DNA of 64,000 bases from Xanthostigma xanthostigma (Eukaryota; Arthropoda; Insecta; Raphidioptera; Raphidiidae), in contig OY754475.1 in the NCBI GenBank assembly GCA_963575645.1, forward strand, positions 21,428,509-21,492,508, read 5' to 3'. Under the pieces are notes generated by a model. It saw only the letters and a list, made by a program, of their open reading frames with translations, was not told the origin of the DNA and did not search any database. Shown in pieces: positions 22,326 through 32,898 of this stretch. Position 1 is the first letter of the stretch. Each line of letters begins with the position of its first letter. A program made the translations under genes and the position numbers.

Positions 22326-24869
22326 ATGGCAGAAATATCGATAAACGGACACGGTTTAAGTACAATGTGTCGGTTGTGCTTATCACGTGGTGTAACGCTA
22401 TTAGATATATTTTTTTTTTCAACCAAAATGGAAAACCAAGTCGCTGATGTAATCATGACATGTGCACCGGTTCAGGTAAGGTCGCATCAATGACACGCAT
22501 TATAAAATATTTTTTACACAACACAGTTGCCTACTGTGTATTTAATCATAATAAATTGATAATTTCTTTCTCGAATATTTTCTTACGCAAACTTATGAAA
22601 ATTGTATATGGATTTACAGAGAAAAAATTGAGATTTCAAAACATATACGTTGTCATTTGAAAAAAATGTATGTAGATACACTTCCGGTTGAGTTTGAAGT
22701 ACAAAAACAATATACCTCCGATAGTAAGTCACCAGTTGAACAAAAAGCTATTTAAACTTTTTTTTTGTATCTAGTAGGATACACGAATTATTCATTGTTA
22801 CTACTTTCAGTGAATACTCTGTGTATGTGAAAATATATTTTGTCAACTGTAAAGCTGCGTCCTGACTATGCCGATCGGCAAAGCTGCACTAGTGTTATCA
22901 GGCTGAATACGTTGTCGATCGTAACCCGCGCGCTGTCGGTCTACATCAAAGAAAGCCGAACCGACTTGCCTAGTGAAGACGCGTTTCGGCCAATCTCAGT
23001 CGACATTTGGTGTTTGTAGTAATCAAAATAACATCGTCATCTCTACTCATCTTGTCGAAACCGAACGCGAATACCGATTTCAAAGTGGCCATTCGGCTTT
23101 TTCACTCGGTATAGTCAAGACGCTTTTTATGTGGTCTTTTACAAGATGGTGATATACCTTATGTAAGTGCTATAATTCTGTCCCAGATTTCTAAACGCGA
23201 CGAAATGCCGGATCTCATCTGCCAATTATGCTACACTCAAGTGGAAAAAATTTACGCGTTCCAGACACAAGTAGTGCAGTCTGACAAAAGACTACGACGC
23301 TATCTAAAACAATTGGGTAGACCTGCCAAACAAACCAAGACCGAGTGTTCTCAGGAGAATTCTTCAATCAACGAAACAAATTCCGATATCACTGTTAAGC
23401 GTGAATCTAAAGAGCTTCATGACGTCATTGACAATATGACGGGACCGATGAACGGCAATTGTTCATTATCAGCAAAATGTGTTGATGACACTTTGTCAAA
23501 GAATGATTGCGCTGAAGACAGAATAATTGATAGTGGCGACATTAAATTGGAAGAAGACGCGAATGACTTCTGTTCAGAAAAAGAAACAGAAAAGATCGAC
23601 TCGGCAGACAGATTTAACGACGAATTGACATTAAAATCCGAATTACAGACTGGTAATCTTTTAATCCAACTAGGATACATTAACGATTCAGAAAGCACTT
23701 CGTCCAACTGTGAGGGCAGTGATCCCATCAGCGAAGATTTCGATCACAAATCGGAGAACTTCGCGAATCTTCCTTCTGGTGTTGTAAAGCATAATAAACG
23801 TGAAAAGAAAAAAGAGAATAGTACCAAAAACAAAAGCGGAATTAAAAGAACATATCAGTGTGAGTTCTGTGGCAAATGTTGTACTCATTCACATCATTTA
23901 AAACGTCACAAACGTGTACATACTGGTGAGAAGCCATATCGATGCGACATCTGTAACAGCCGTTTCAGTTTAATAGAAACATTAAAATCACATCAAGCTG
24001 TGCACACTCATGAGAGACGATATCAATGTGAACTTTGTAAAAAGACATTTCTATACAAAACTGGTTTGAAATATCATATACGCAGCCATACCGGTGTGAA
24101 ACCGTACCAATGTGACATTTGTGATAAGAGTTTTGCTCAGTCAACCCACTTAAAAAACCACAAACGTACACATACTGGCGCGAAACCACTTCAGTGTCCC
24201 GTTTGTGATAAGAGGTTCAGCGTATGGGGTTCTTTAAGAAATCATCAAAGTGTTCATATTACCGAGAAACCATTCCAGTGTGACATTTGCATGAAGGGCT
24301 TTACTATACAAAGATATTTAAATAACCACAAACTTATACACTCTGGTGAGAAACCATACCGTTGTGACGTTTGCGATAAGCGCTATAGCAGTGCTAGTAG
24401 TTTAAAAATTCACAATCGTAAACATTCTGACGTGCTACCATACCAGCGCGACGATGCCAAACAACGATTAAACGGTTCGGTCACTCGCAAACTTCAACAC
24501 AATGACAAGAAACCGCATAAGTGCGGCGTTTGTGGTAAGTGCTTTACCACTGCGTACCACTTAAAAGTCCACGCACGTACGCATACTGACGAGAAACCGT
24601 ATCAGTGTGACATTTGTAAGAGGTGCTTTAACCAGTTGAGCAACTTAAATTATCACAAACTGACACATACAGGGGAGAAGCCGTATCAGTGTGACGTTTG
24701 CGATAAGGGCTTTACTTTGTCGAGGAATTTAAATATTCACAAACGTACACATACTGGTGAGAAACCATATCAATGTGACATTTGTAAAAAGCGCTTTACT
24801 GTGTTAACCAGTTTAGTTGTACACAAATGCTTAGAAATTAAAGATACAGGCGTAACACCATGTCAGTAA
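22326..24869 (+). CDS. ZAD C2H2 zinc-finger protein, about 11 fingers
   Basis: Two exons: 22326-22475 (50 codons) and 23187-24869, phase 0, 610 residues. The ZAD has CRLC in exon 1 and CQLC after the splice (ISKRDEMPDLICQLC), ending in VQSDKRLRRYL. ZADs mediate dimerisation of insect zinc-finger factors. An acidic linker with psi-K-x-E motifs precedes fingers at about residues 275-596: seven fingers, then a degenerate one in which Cys is replaced (YQRDDAKQRL), then four more. Finger 1 has Cys in place of the core aromatic (KCCTHSHHL), and the last lacks its normal final His (HKC). The 711-bp intron carries an inverted-repeat element at 22852-23128. AATAAA lies at 24900-24905. Splice sites are a GTAAGG donor and a TCCCAG acceptor. 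Confidence 0.92.
22852..23128. mobile_element. Intronic inverted-repeat element (MITE-like)
   Basis: The left end gctgcgtcctgactatgccga recurs inverted at the right end (tcggtatagtcaagacgct). Arms are about 25 bp and total length about 277 bp. It sits wholly in the ZAD intron of the gene at 22326. Its interior is G+C-richer than the host intron. The superfamily is not assigned. Confidence 0.6.
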
Positions 24870-24981
24870 TATATTTTGTAATTTTTTTCGATTGCACCAA
24901 ATAAAATTTAACAATAATATGTAACAGAAATATTAATTGTTCATAAGATGTGAAATGTACTTAAGTTTAATATTTAATTGT

Positions 24982-25279
24982 AATACGCGCCACGAATCTA
25001 AAAGGCTCGAAAGTTAGATGCGAATGCGGGCTTGCGCTTGTACAGTCTGTTGAAAAACTATACAAACTCGCAACTCAATAAAACTAAAATAACAACTTGA
25101 CAATTCGTACTCGACTGTACTTTAAAGCAGGAAAGCGAAAAGGCAACGAGCGATCACAGCCAATCACCGACGAGCGCACGTTCCGTGCAGGTAGCTGGGA
25201 GTCACAACGGCTCTAAAATATGCCTTTGCGACGCTGTTTGTGACTAACTTCCGAACGTTTTAGATCCGGGCCCGTATTA
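24982..25279. mobile_element. Inverted-repeat element (MITE-like)
   Basis: The left arm has gaatctaaaaggctcgaaag then ttag; the right arm, inverted, has ggatctaaaacgttcggaag then ttag. Flanking aatacg/cgtatt text extends the pairing to about 45 bp. The interior is G+C-richer than its surroundings. There is no open frame of note. Confidence 0.6.
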
Positions 25280-25762
25280 TACTGAGTTAGTTAATTAGAA
25301 ATTCTTATTTTAATTAATATGGGACTGAATATTATTACAAAAATATAATCTAATCAATAAATTGTTTGTTTGAAATTTCATATTTCCAAATTTGTGAAAA
25401 TAAAGAATTTAATCAACTTGACGTCAGCGTTAATTATTTTCTAATCAATGTTAAATTCGAATTAAGAATTTGATTTTCAGCGGGAATCATGTACCTGTAA
25501 CATTCAATAAAGTAAACGAATTTTTTCGCAGATATATCGTTTATAAATTAATTAGGTTTTCTTGCATCTATGTGGACAGTGGAGTGTTGGTAACTACTGA
25601 CATTTTTTTTCCAAAAAAAACATGGATATGTACGTCATTTTGCAGTTTAAATTTATCATATCAAAGTAACATACAACTTAACAAGATGTATCTAATTGTT
25701 CATGTTTGACCGACAATTTTCTTTGCTAAAGTAAAATTATTTTCAATTTATTACACAGTTAA
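25280..25762. other. Gene-free A+T-rich region
   Basis: Nothing recognised. The short frame at 25470-25709 has no finger or other domain. It is the likely promoter region of the gene at 26284. Confidence 0.3.
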
Positions 25763-25789
25763 AATAACTGTGCATCCGTTTAGGTAAGT
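25763..25789 (+). promoter_or_regulatory. Relic ZAD exon-1 end with splice donor
   Basis: GTGCATCCGTTTAG is followed by GTAAGT. The Gln codon of the ancestral CAPVQ is TAG. An acceptor is likely at 26257-26258 (cttcacag). Confidence 0.6.
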
Positions 25790-26283
25790 AATTACAACAA
25801 AACAAATTTTAGGTCATTTTTTATTAAACTGCATGAACACGGTTTACAACGAGATCTTTGTTTTTCTGAAGCTCATCTTTTGACATGGTTGCTTCTATAG
25901 ATACGTGGTAAAACTATCTAATTAAACAAGTTAAAATCATAACTGTGAAATGATTAATTAAATGGGTTATTTTTGATTCGTGGGTTATTATTACATTTCT
26001 TATTATCACATTAAAGTGGAATTATATAATGTGATAATTATAACCTATCTTTTTCGAGTCCATACCCAGTGAAACCTTATTGTAACCCTTATTCTGTCTG
26101 TTACAGCCTTCTGGCTCCAGAACTGTTACTGATGAAATAACAAAAATTAAGGAAGTTGATGGCCCAAACGCAAACAAATGCAATTTTTATTGGGCTTTTA
26201 TTTTACGCGATTATAAATCTGTAGATTGATTTTACCTTAATTGATAAAACCTTCACAGATCCACAAATGTCGGTTTGTTGAAG

Positions 26284-27318
26284 ATGGAATCCGATCCATT
26301 ATCCGGAGTGGATCCTGAAATTATCACCATAAAATGTGAGCCAATAATAGAAGACGAAGAACCGTTAGAAGACACCGAAACATGTTGGGTTGAAGAACAA
26401 AATTCAATCAATTACAAAGCTTCGAATAGCACTGACGAACACCAAGTCAATATAAAACAAGAACATCAAGAAACAATCAACGGTGTGTTTATTAAAAAAG
26501 AGTACGATGATATCAGTGTGAAGTTATACACAGATCCCAGTGGAGCTTCTCTTAAAAAGAAGCAGACAAGGAAAAAAGAGAGATGCAAAAAGAAACAAAA
26601 CGGCGAGCCGAAAAAATATATGCGAAAACAATCGCAGCCGTGCGAAATTTGTCACAAGACTTTCGTGGGGAGTTGGCATTTGAAAGCTCATAGACTTACG
26701 CATACCGGTGAGAAACCGTATCAGTGTGACATTTGTAACAAGCGATTTTCGCAAACGAGCGTTTTAAATAGGCATAAAGTTGTACATTCCGGTACAAGGC
26801 CGTATAAATGCGATTCTTGTGACAAAAGTTTTACGCACGCGAGCAATTTAAAAGATCACAAATTACGTCACGGCGAAGGCACGCCGTTTCAGTGTGACAT
26901 TTGCAATAAATGTTTTACGCGATTCGATCACTTGAAAGCGCACAAATTTAAGCATACCGGTGAGAAACCGTACCAGTGCGACGTTTGTAACAAGTGTTTT
27001 ATACGGTTGAGTAACTTAAACTCGCACAAGTTCTCTCACACCGATGACAAAACCCATCAGTGTGAAGTTTGCAAGAAGTGTTTCCCGCATCCGAGTTTTT
27101 TGAAGCGACACGAAGTACAACACACGGATGAGAAACCGTATCAGTGTGACGTTTGCTTCAGTAGTTTTACGAGGCTGTGCTATTTGAATAGACATAAATA
27201 TAATCATACCGGCCAAAAACCGTTTAAGTGCGACGTATGTAGCAAAACTTACACCCAATTAGTCAATTTAAATAAACATAAACTTACTCATACGGACGAG
27301 GAACCCAATGTGACTTAA
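26284..27318 (+). CDS. C2H2 zinc-finger protein, 8 fingers, ZAD-less
   Basis: A 344-residue protein from ATG 26284 (MESDPLSG). A TTG three codons upstream is in frame but is not a natural insect start. The acidic leader has IIEDEEPLEDTETCW (a variant of ETVW), NIKQE, IKKEYDD and VKLYTD, followed by a lysine-rich stretch (KKKQTRKKERCKKKQNG) that is a good nuclear-localisation candidate. Eight canonical fingers run from about residue 120 to 336; the last is followed by only eight residues. Linkers vary (SGTRP, GEGTP, TDDKT, TDEKP, TGQKP), so the array is older than the uniform TGEKP arrays of the pair near 33-37 kb. It is intronless in its coding part. Confidence 0.93.
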   Translation: MESDPLSGVDPEIITIKCEPIIEDEEPLEDTETCWVEEQNSINYKASNSTDEHQVNIKQEHQETINGVFIKKEYDDISVKLYTDPSGASLKKKQTRKKERCKKKQNGEPKKYMRKQSQPCEICHKTFVGSWHLKAHRLTHTGEKPYQCDICNKRFSQTSVLNRHKVVHSGTRPYKCDSCDKSFTHASNLKDHKLRHGEGTPFQCDICNKCFTRFDHLKAHKFKHTGEKPYQCDVCNKCFIRLSNLNSHKFSHTDDKTHQCEVCKKCFPHPSFLKRHEVQHTDEKPYQCDVCFSSFTRLCYLNRHKYNHTGQKPFKCDVCSKTYTQLVNLNKHKLTHTDEEPNVT

Positions 27319-28026
27319 GCATAATAAATTAATATAAGTCGTGCAATTATCAACGTCAAACTCTTAAATGAAAACGGAGTTAGTCATTTTCAAATATATG
27401 AAACAAATGACGTCAATGTACAATGTTCAAATTGACGACTCAAAAAAGCTCTAAAAACATGGACGTATATTTGGATACCTGACTGGCAGTTTAAAAGTGA
27501 GGCTAGGTTGCCATATTCGAAATGGGCAAACCATGGAAGCCTGGAGGCTCTGCGTAAAATTTAATTCGCCATGATTGAAAAGGTCAAAAATGAATAAAAA
27601 CGCCTGATTCATTTTTGTGAACTATTGGAAGATAGGCAGTCCGGGTAGTGTAAATATATTCATATTTAAAAAATGATCAATGAAATAAAATTTCAAACAA
27701 GTAAATGTTTATATTTCATTTAAATTTGTACCTCTACAGATTTCGTTATTGGGTATTATGTCAAGCTTAAAGGCCGGTCATGAAGGGAGGTAAATACCAG
27801 TCTAGGGGGCAAATTCTCTCAGATTGATTGCCCCAAATATACTAACGCAACGAAAGGGGACCGTGAATCCCCCATACCATTACTATTAACAATGAGCGTC
27901 AAATAAAGACATTCTTGAAGAGTTCAGTACTTTGATTTAAACATTTGGTCATCTTCTCAGATGCAAATTAGTGTGTATTATTCATTCAGAGCTTATTTAA
28001 ATTTTAATTGCCAAGCTGTCCTAACT
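27319..28026. other. Gene-free region
   Basis: No feature is recognised apart from two G-rich patches near 27770 and 27810. Confidence 0.3.
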
Positions 28027-28053
28027 TTGGAGTGTGCATCCGTTTAGATAAGT
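28027..28053 (+). promoter_or_regulatory. Relic ZAD exon-1 end with a destroyed splice donor
   Basis: GTGTGCATCCGTTTAG is followed by ATAAGT, where the other loci have GTAAGT. The invariant donor GT has become AT. This fits the broken gene that follows. Confidence 0.65.
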
Positions 28054-28261
28054 AATTTCGCAGAGTTATTAAAGACGTTAAAAAAACTAATAGCAATTAC
28101 GATAATATTCTTTTCTGTTTTGTACGTAAAGTGGTTCACTTGGTTATACTACGGTTTAGTACGATTTTAAAATTTTTCTTATTTGAGCATTTCAAGCTAT
28201 TGAAGAAAAAAACTCTACTAAATGTAATCTACGGTAATTTTCAGCGAAATTTTGTTGAGTT

Positions 28262-28737
28262 GGAATCTGGATGCTTCTTTAAATCGGATAAACCTATCAC
28301 AGTCAAACATGAAAATAATGAAGCGTCAAATACGTTCGTCAAAAGTAGAACTCTAAGCAACATCGAAACGGTTTGGATTACAACCGATGTACCAAACATG
28401 GTATAGCAAAGCGTCGACATACAACAAGTCAATATAAAACAAGAAGTTAAGAACGAATAGATGACAGTCAAATATATCAAACAAATGCGCATCAAGAAGC
28501 AACTGCCAGCTTATATAATAAACACGAAAACACAAGTGGTACAGATGATATTAAATTTAAAACTAACCTGATAGATTCAAACGACTCCTTTGTTGTCAAA
28601 TGCGGCGACGATAACCAGTCGAATGTTTCGAAGTGTCTGCAAAAAAAAACACAAACGATAAAAAATTGTTTCAGTGCGACATATGCAATAAGTGTTTTAA
28701 AATAAACTGGTATTTAAAATCTCACAAACGGACGCAT
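28262..28737 (+). pseudogene. Broken 5' half of the 19-finger gene
   Basis: After an acceptor at 28243-28244 the text matches the leader of the ZAD-less genes, but the start is TTG GAA TCT instead of ATG GAA TCT. SNIETVWITTDVPNMV is closed by TAG at 28404, and the frame has a second stop at 28458. The homologous reading then shifts frame near 28457 (DDSQIYQTNAHQEATASLYN) and again in a nine-A run at 28641-28649 before the fingers begin. With the lost donor at 28048, this makes at least six disabling changes. The 5' half is dead even though the finger frame downstream is open. Confidence 0.8.
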
Positions 28738-30825
28738 ATGGCTGACAAACCGTTTGAGTGTAGTGCTTGTAGAATGTGTTTCAGACATTTAGATGATTTG
28801 AATGCCCACACACGTACACATACTGGTGAGAAACCGTACAAGTGTGACGTTTGCAGTAAGTGTTACATCTTTTCGAGTTTATTAAAAAGACACAAACTGA
28901 TACATACCGGGGAAAAACTACATCAGTGCGACGTATGCGGTAAATGTTTCAGTCAGTTAGTGAACTTAAAAGTCCATAAACGCGTGCATACAGGCGAGAA
29001 ACCGCACATTTGTGACGTTTGTAATAAAAGTTTTACTCATTTAAGTACATTAAAAAATCATAAACAACGTCACAACATAGAGAAACTGTACCAGTGTGAT
29101 GTTTGCAGCAAGTGTTTTGCACGACTGAGTTGTTTAACGACTCATAAACTGATTCATTACGGCGAGAAGTTGCATAAGTGTGACGTTTGTAATAAGTCTT
29201 TTTTAAAGCCGACCACTTTAAAAAGACACAAATTAGTCCATACTGGCGAAAAACCATACAAGTGTGACGTTTGCAACAAATGTTATACGCGCTCTACCAG
29301 TTTGAACAATCACAAACTTCTACATACCGAGGACAAACTTTATCACTGCAATAATTGTAAGTGTAGTTTCATGCGATTAGCCGAATTAAACAGTCATAAA
29401 TCTATACACACTGACGAACAACTTTATATAAATCAAGAAGTAGCAGACACCAGTTTTAAACATCCAACAAATGAACGCCAAGATAATGAAACAAACAATA
29501 GTTCGTTCAGAAAATGTAGAAATTTCAATACCGATATGAAGTTAGATACGGATTCTGATGATCTTGATCAGATAGACGGCCGAAAAAATCGAGACGGTTT
29601 GTTGAGCGTTTTAAAAACTAAATTCAACGTTTTAAACAATCATATCCAATCGAAGACTTTAAAACGGCATATATGTGACGTTTGTGAAAAAGGTTTTCGC
29701 CAAATAAGTAATTTAGTTAAACATAAACGCATTCATACCGGTGAAAACCCGTGTCAGAGTGACGTTGGCAACTTAAAATCACATAAGCTGGTTGATTTTA
29801 AAGAACAACTCCATATAAAACAAAACTCGACAGGCGACGCCTTAAACGCACGCCACGACGACGAATTAACTGTTGAAAGAACGGCTAGTTCACGTGAAGA
29901 CGTGAAGTTATATACAGATTCCGCATCTTCAAATGATTCCACTTTAATACATATAAATGATCACTTTATGTCTAAACAAAGCAGCGATGATAAAAGAAAA
30001 GTGTCAAAAAAACTTGAGTATGAAAATCGACATAAAACAGATCAATCGGTAGATCTTTATAGGTGTGACATTTGCAATAAATGTTATGCATATTCGAGCG
30101 CTTTAAAGAGACACAAATTAACACATACTGGTGAGAAACTCTATCAGTGTGACGTGTGTGGGAAAAGTTTCAGTCAAGCGATAAATTTAAAAATACACAA
30201 ACGTGTACATACAGGCGAAAAACCGCACAGATGTGACGTGTGCAATAAAAGTTTTACTCACTTGAGTACGTTGAAAAACCACAAACAACTCCACAGCGGG
30301 GCGAAACTCTATCAGTGCGATGTTTGCAGCAAGTGTTTCACGCGAATGAGTTGTTTAAATATTCATAAACTTATTCATACCGACGATAAGCCACATAAGT
30401 GTGACGTGTGTAATAAACGTTTTATTAATTTTACAACTTTAAAAAGGCATAAGTTAGTGCATACTGGAGAGAAACCGTATCGGTGTGACATTTGTAACAA
30501 GTGTTTTACGCGATCGACTAGTTTGAATAATCATAAAATGTTGCATACGGGCGAGAAACCTTATCGCTGTGACGTTTGCAATAAGGACTTTTCAAATCAA
30601 AATTATTTAAAAACGCACGAATTACAACACAGTGAAATAAAACCGTATCAGTGTGAAGTTTGCAGCAGAAGTTTTACACGGTTGGCTCATTTAAATAGAC
30701 ATAAGTTTGTTCATGCAGATGAGAAACCTTACCGGTGTGACGTGTGCAACAAAGGTTTCATACAATTACAGAATTTAAAAGCACATAAAAAGGTTAAACA
30801 CAAAGAAGTGAAATCTAAGAAATGA
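28738..30825 (+). CDS. Long C2H2 finger ORF (19 fingers, internal leader copies), 5'-broken gene
   Basis: The frame is open from 28633 (GTG, no natural start). The first ATG (28738) lies in the linker after finger 1, so a product from it would have 18 fingers in 695 residues. Fingers fall in blocks: nine, then an acidic spacer resembling the leader of sister genes (TNERQDNETNNS, DMKLDTDSDD), one finger plus a collapsed one (CQSDVGNLKSHKL), a second leader-like spacer (DVKLYTDSAS, NDHFMSKQ), then nine. Fingers 3-8 match fingers 11-16 one for one (for example THLSTLKNHK, TRSTSLNNHK). The ORF is thus an internal segmental duplication or a fusion of tandem genes. It is possibly still expressed but more likely a young pseudogene. 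AATAAA lies at 30877-30882. Confidence 0.7.
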   Translation: MADKPFECSACRMCFRHLDDLNAHTRTHTGEKPYKCDVCSKCYIFSSLLKRHKLIHTGEKLHQCDVCGKCFSQLVNLKVHKRVHTGEKPHICDVCNKSFTHLSTLKNHKQRHNIEKLYQCDVCSKCFARLSCLTTHKLIHYGEKLHKCDVCNKSFLKPTTLKRHKLVHTGEKPYKCDVCNKCYTRSTSLNNHKLLHTEDKLYHCNNCKCSFMRLAELNSHKSIHTDEQLYINQEVADTSFKHPTNERQDNETNNSSFRKCRNFNTDMKLDTDSDDLDQIDGRKNRDGLLSVLKTKFNVLNNHIQSKTLKRHICDVCEKGFRQISNLVKHKRIHTGENPCQSDVGNLKSHKLVDFKEQLHIKQNSTGDALNARHDDELTVERTASSREDVKLYTDSASSNDSTLIHINDHFMSKQSSDDKRKVSKKLEYENRHKTDQSVDLYRCDICNKCYAYSSALKRHKLTHTGEKLYQCDVCGKSFSQAINLKIHKRVHTGEKPHRCDVCNKSFTHLSTLKNHKQLHSGAKLYQCDVCSKCFTRMSCLNIHKLIHTDDKPHKCDVCNKRFINFTTLKRHKLVHTGEKPYRCDICNKCFTRSTSLNNHKMLHTGEKPYRCDVCNKDFSNQNYLKTHELQHSEIKPYQCEVCSRSFTRLAHLNRHKFVHADEKPYRCDVCNKGFIQLQNLKAHKKVKHKEVKSKK

Positions 30826-31310
30826 TGTATTATTGAATTTTTTATTTTACTGATAATATTGTGATGAAAAAATCCAAATAAACGGCAGAGTAAAGTCTTT
30901 TTTATATCACTTTCTGATGCCAGTATCTTGAATATTGATGGTACAGATTATAGAGAAATACCTATCAATAATCATCATCTGCCTTGAATTTTTTTTTGTA
31001 TTCTTAGCAGACATCTCTCCAAATGCATAAATGTTTATGAGATGTGACTGATCTTTGGCTAGGAGCATAACTTCACTTTGTTTAGAACGGCCAAGTTCAT
31101 ATTAAAAAATATAATTTTATATCTCCAGCACAGCTAAAACAATTGATCATAGAACTTCATTTAATTTAAGGAGAATCAATACATAATAATTGTAAGTTTA
31201 TTTTTTCTTTTCGAGTAATATGACGTGTATACATTAAATCTGAATTTACAACGAGAAACATTTTACAATTTTATAAAATAAATATAATTATAAAGCAAGA
31301 AAACAGTATT
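30826..31310. other. Intergenic, nothing recognised
   Basis: A+T-rich 3' flank with the polyadenylation signal of the gene upstream; no other feature. Confidence 0.35.
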
Positions 31311-31337
31311 TTAAACTGTCCTACCGTTAATGTAAGT
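31311..31337 (+). promoter_or_regulatory. Relic ZAD exon-1 end with splice donor (weak match)
   Basis: GTCCTACCGTTAAT is followed by GTAAGT. It is weaker than the other relics but in the right place, with a strong acceptor gtttcag at 31566-31567. Confidence 0.45.
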
Positions 31338-31603
31338 AGTGTACACATTTTAAAATCATTATATGTCAAAGCATTAAAATTGCGAGTATTATAAAATAAT
31401 TATAATTTTATCGATACGATAAGATTGATGAATATAAAATATGTATACCTACTCAAAAAAATTAATAATTTTGTTTATCATTGAAATCGTTAATATTTTC
31501 AATAATTAATATTTTACGAAGTTAACTTATTCAACAGTATGTTTCCTGTACAATTATTTTGTTTCAGTAGAACTTTGTTGATTTACTTGATATCGAATTA
31601 GAA

Positions 31604-32284
31604 ATGTCATCAGAGGATTTTAACTTCGAATCTTCAGTTACGCCAAACACAATAAAGTATGAAATTGACGAAACCAGCTGGATGAAGAAAGAAGTGGTTC
31701 ATCATAAGAGAGGGAGTACGATTTTAGAAAATATTGAACGTGACTGGTTAGAACCGGACGATCAAGTATCAATTAAAATAGAAGAAGAGATCGATACTGT
31801 ACAAGGCAGTATAAAACAAGAACCAATAGATGATAACAGTCTATTATCTCAAACAAATGAACAAGCATACGGCGATAAAACAAATGATAGTTCATGCGAT
31901 CACAAACAGAACACAGAAGAAACAGTGTACAAATGCGATGACTGCAAAAGATATTTCGCACATTCCAGTAGCTTGGATATTCATAAACGACGCCATACGG
32001 GTCATAAACCGTTTAAGTGCGACTTTTGCCATAAAGATTTTGAGTTTTTATTTTATTTAAGAGTGCACGAGTTCAACCATACTAACAACAAACCTTATCA
32101 ATGCAACGTCTGCTTTACCAATTTCATCAGTTTAGCCAGATTGAACCGACACACATTTTGTCACGGCAGGGGAATGCCATACCGATGTGAAATGTGCATG
32201 AAAGGTTTCTTGAATCGAAGATATTACATACAACATATGGCAAAGCAACAATGTACCCGATCAGTGACTGAAAAAACAACCTGA
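31604..32284 (+). CDS. Short C2H2 zinc-finger protein, 3 fingers plus a C2HC finger
   Basis: A 226-residue protein starting MSSEDFNFESS, like the gene at 38773 (MSSKDFDLESS); the two are sister genes. The leader carries NIERDWLEPDDQVSIKIE (a drifted ETVWLK) and IKQEPIDDN. Three C2H2 fingers and a fourth with a C-x2-C-x12-H-x4-C pattern (CEMCMKGF...QHMAKQQC) occupy the C-terminal half. Linkers are degenerate (TGHKP, TNNKP, GRGMP). An acceptor gtttcag at 31566-31567 opens the exon, with an inferred non-coding exon ending at 31331. AATAAA lies at 32393-32398. Confidence 0.88.
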   Translation: MSSEDFNFESSVTPNTIKYEIDETSWMKKEVVHHKRGSTILENIERDWLEPDDQVSIKIEEEIDTVQGSIKQEPIDDNSLLSQTNEQAYGDKTNDSSCDHKQNTEETVYKCDDCKRYFAHSSSLDIHKRRHTGHKPFKCDFCHKDFEFLFYLRVHEFNHTNNKPYQCNVCFTNFISLARLNRHTFCHGRGMPYRCEMCMKGFLNRRYYIQHMAKQQCTRSVTEKTT

Positions 32285-32694
32285 TATAGGTACATACCGG
32301 GAGAATTCGTATCAGTGAAATGAAACTGGACACGCTACTTTTGAAAGATCATAAATGTAGAATTGCACATAGGTTCTCACACTAAAAGGAAAAATAAATT
32401 TATATCAAATTAATGTTCAGTGTTTGATTCTAACAATTAATGTAAATGGTAACTTTGTAATTAAAAAATCCAATACAAATAAAATAAAACTGACTTTTTT
32501 GTACCTAATTGTAAATTTAAAAAAATCAGCTTGTTTATCTGATATCTAGACCAAATTAACCGTCGTGTATGCGCTGGAACGCAGTAAAAAGAGTGATGCA
32601 GGAAATACAATTTATTGTCAATTTATGTGAATTTTAATAAAAGAAGACTGTATTTTGCACTACAGAAATTAATTGAATACTCCATACAAATTTT

Positions 32695-32875
32695 GAACTC
32701 CCATTACACCTTTTTAGGGGTTGAATTTTCAAAAATCCGTTGTTAGCAGATGCCTACGTCATAATAACTATCTGTGTGCCAAATTTCAGCCCAATCCGTC
32801 CAGTGGTTTGAGCTGTGCGTTGATAGATCAGTCAGTTAGTCACGGTTTCCTTTTATATATTTAGATACACTATAC
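32695..32875. repeat. Dispersed repeat fragment (same family as 1-175)
   Basis: It contains ttttcaaaaatccgttgtta, ctgtgtgccaaatttcag and gatcagtcagttagtcac in the same order as the copy at the window start. It lies immediately upstream of the ZAD gene at 32899. Confidence 0.55.
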
Positions 32876-32898
32876 ACACGTAGCCTAAATTTTACATA

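Noticed and set aside
23205-23222. Treating the exon-2 ATG (MPDLICQLC) as the start of the ZAD gene
   Set aside because: The frame is open through the acceptor at 23185-23186 and joins exon 1 (22326-22475) in phase to complete the ZAD; starting at 23205 would leave half a domain.
28131-28261. Upstream extension of the 28-kb gene from a GTG
   Set aside because: Lies before the splice acceptor at 28243-28244 and has no leader similarity; the homologous start is the mutated TTG at 28262.
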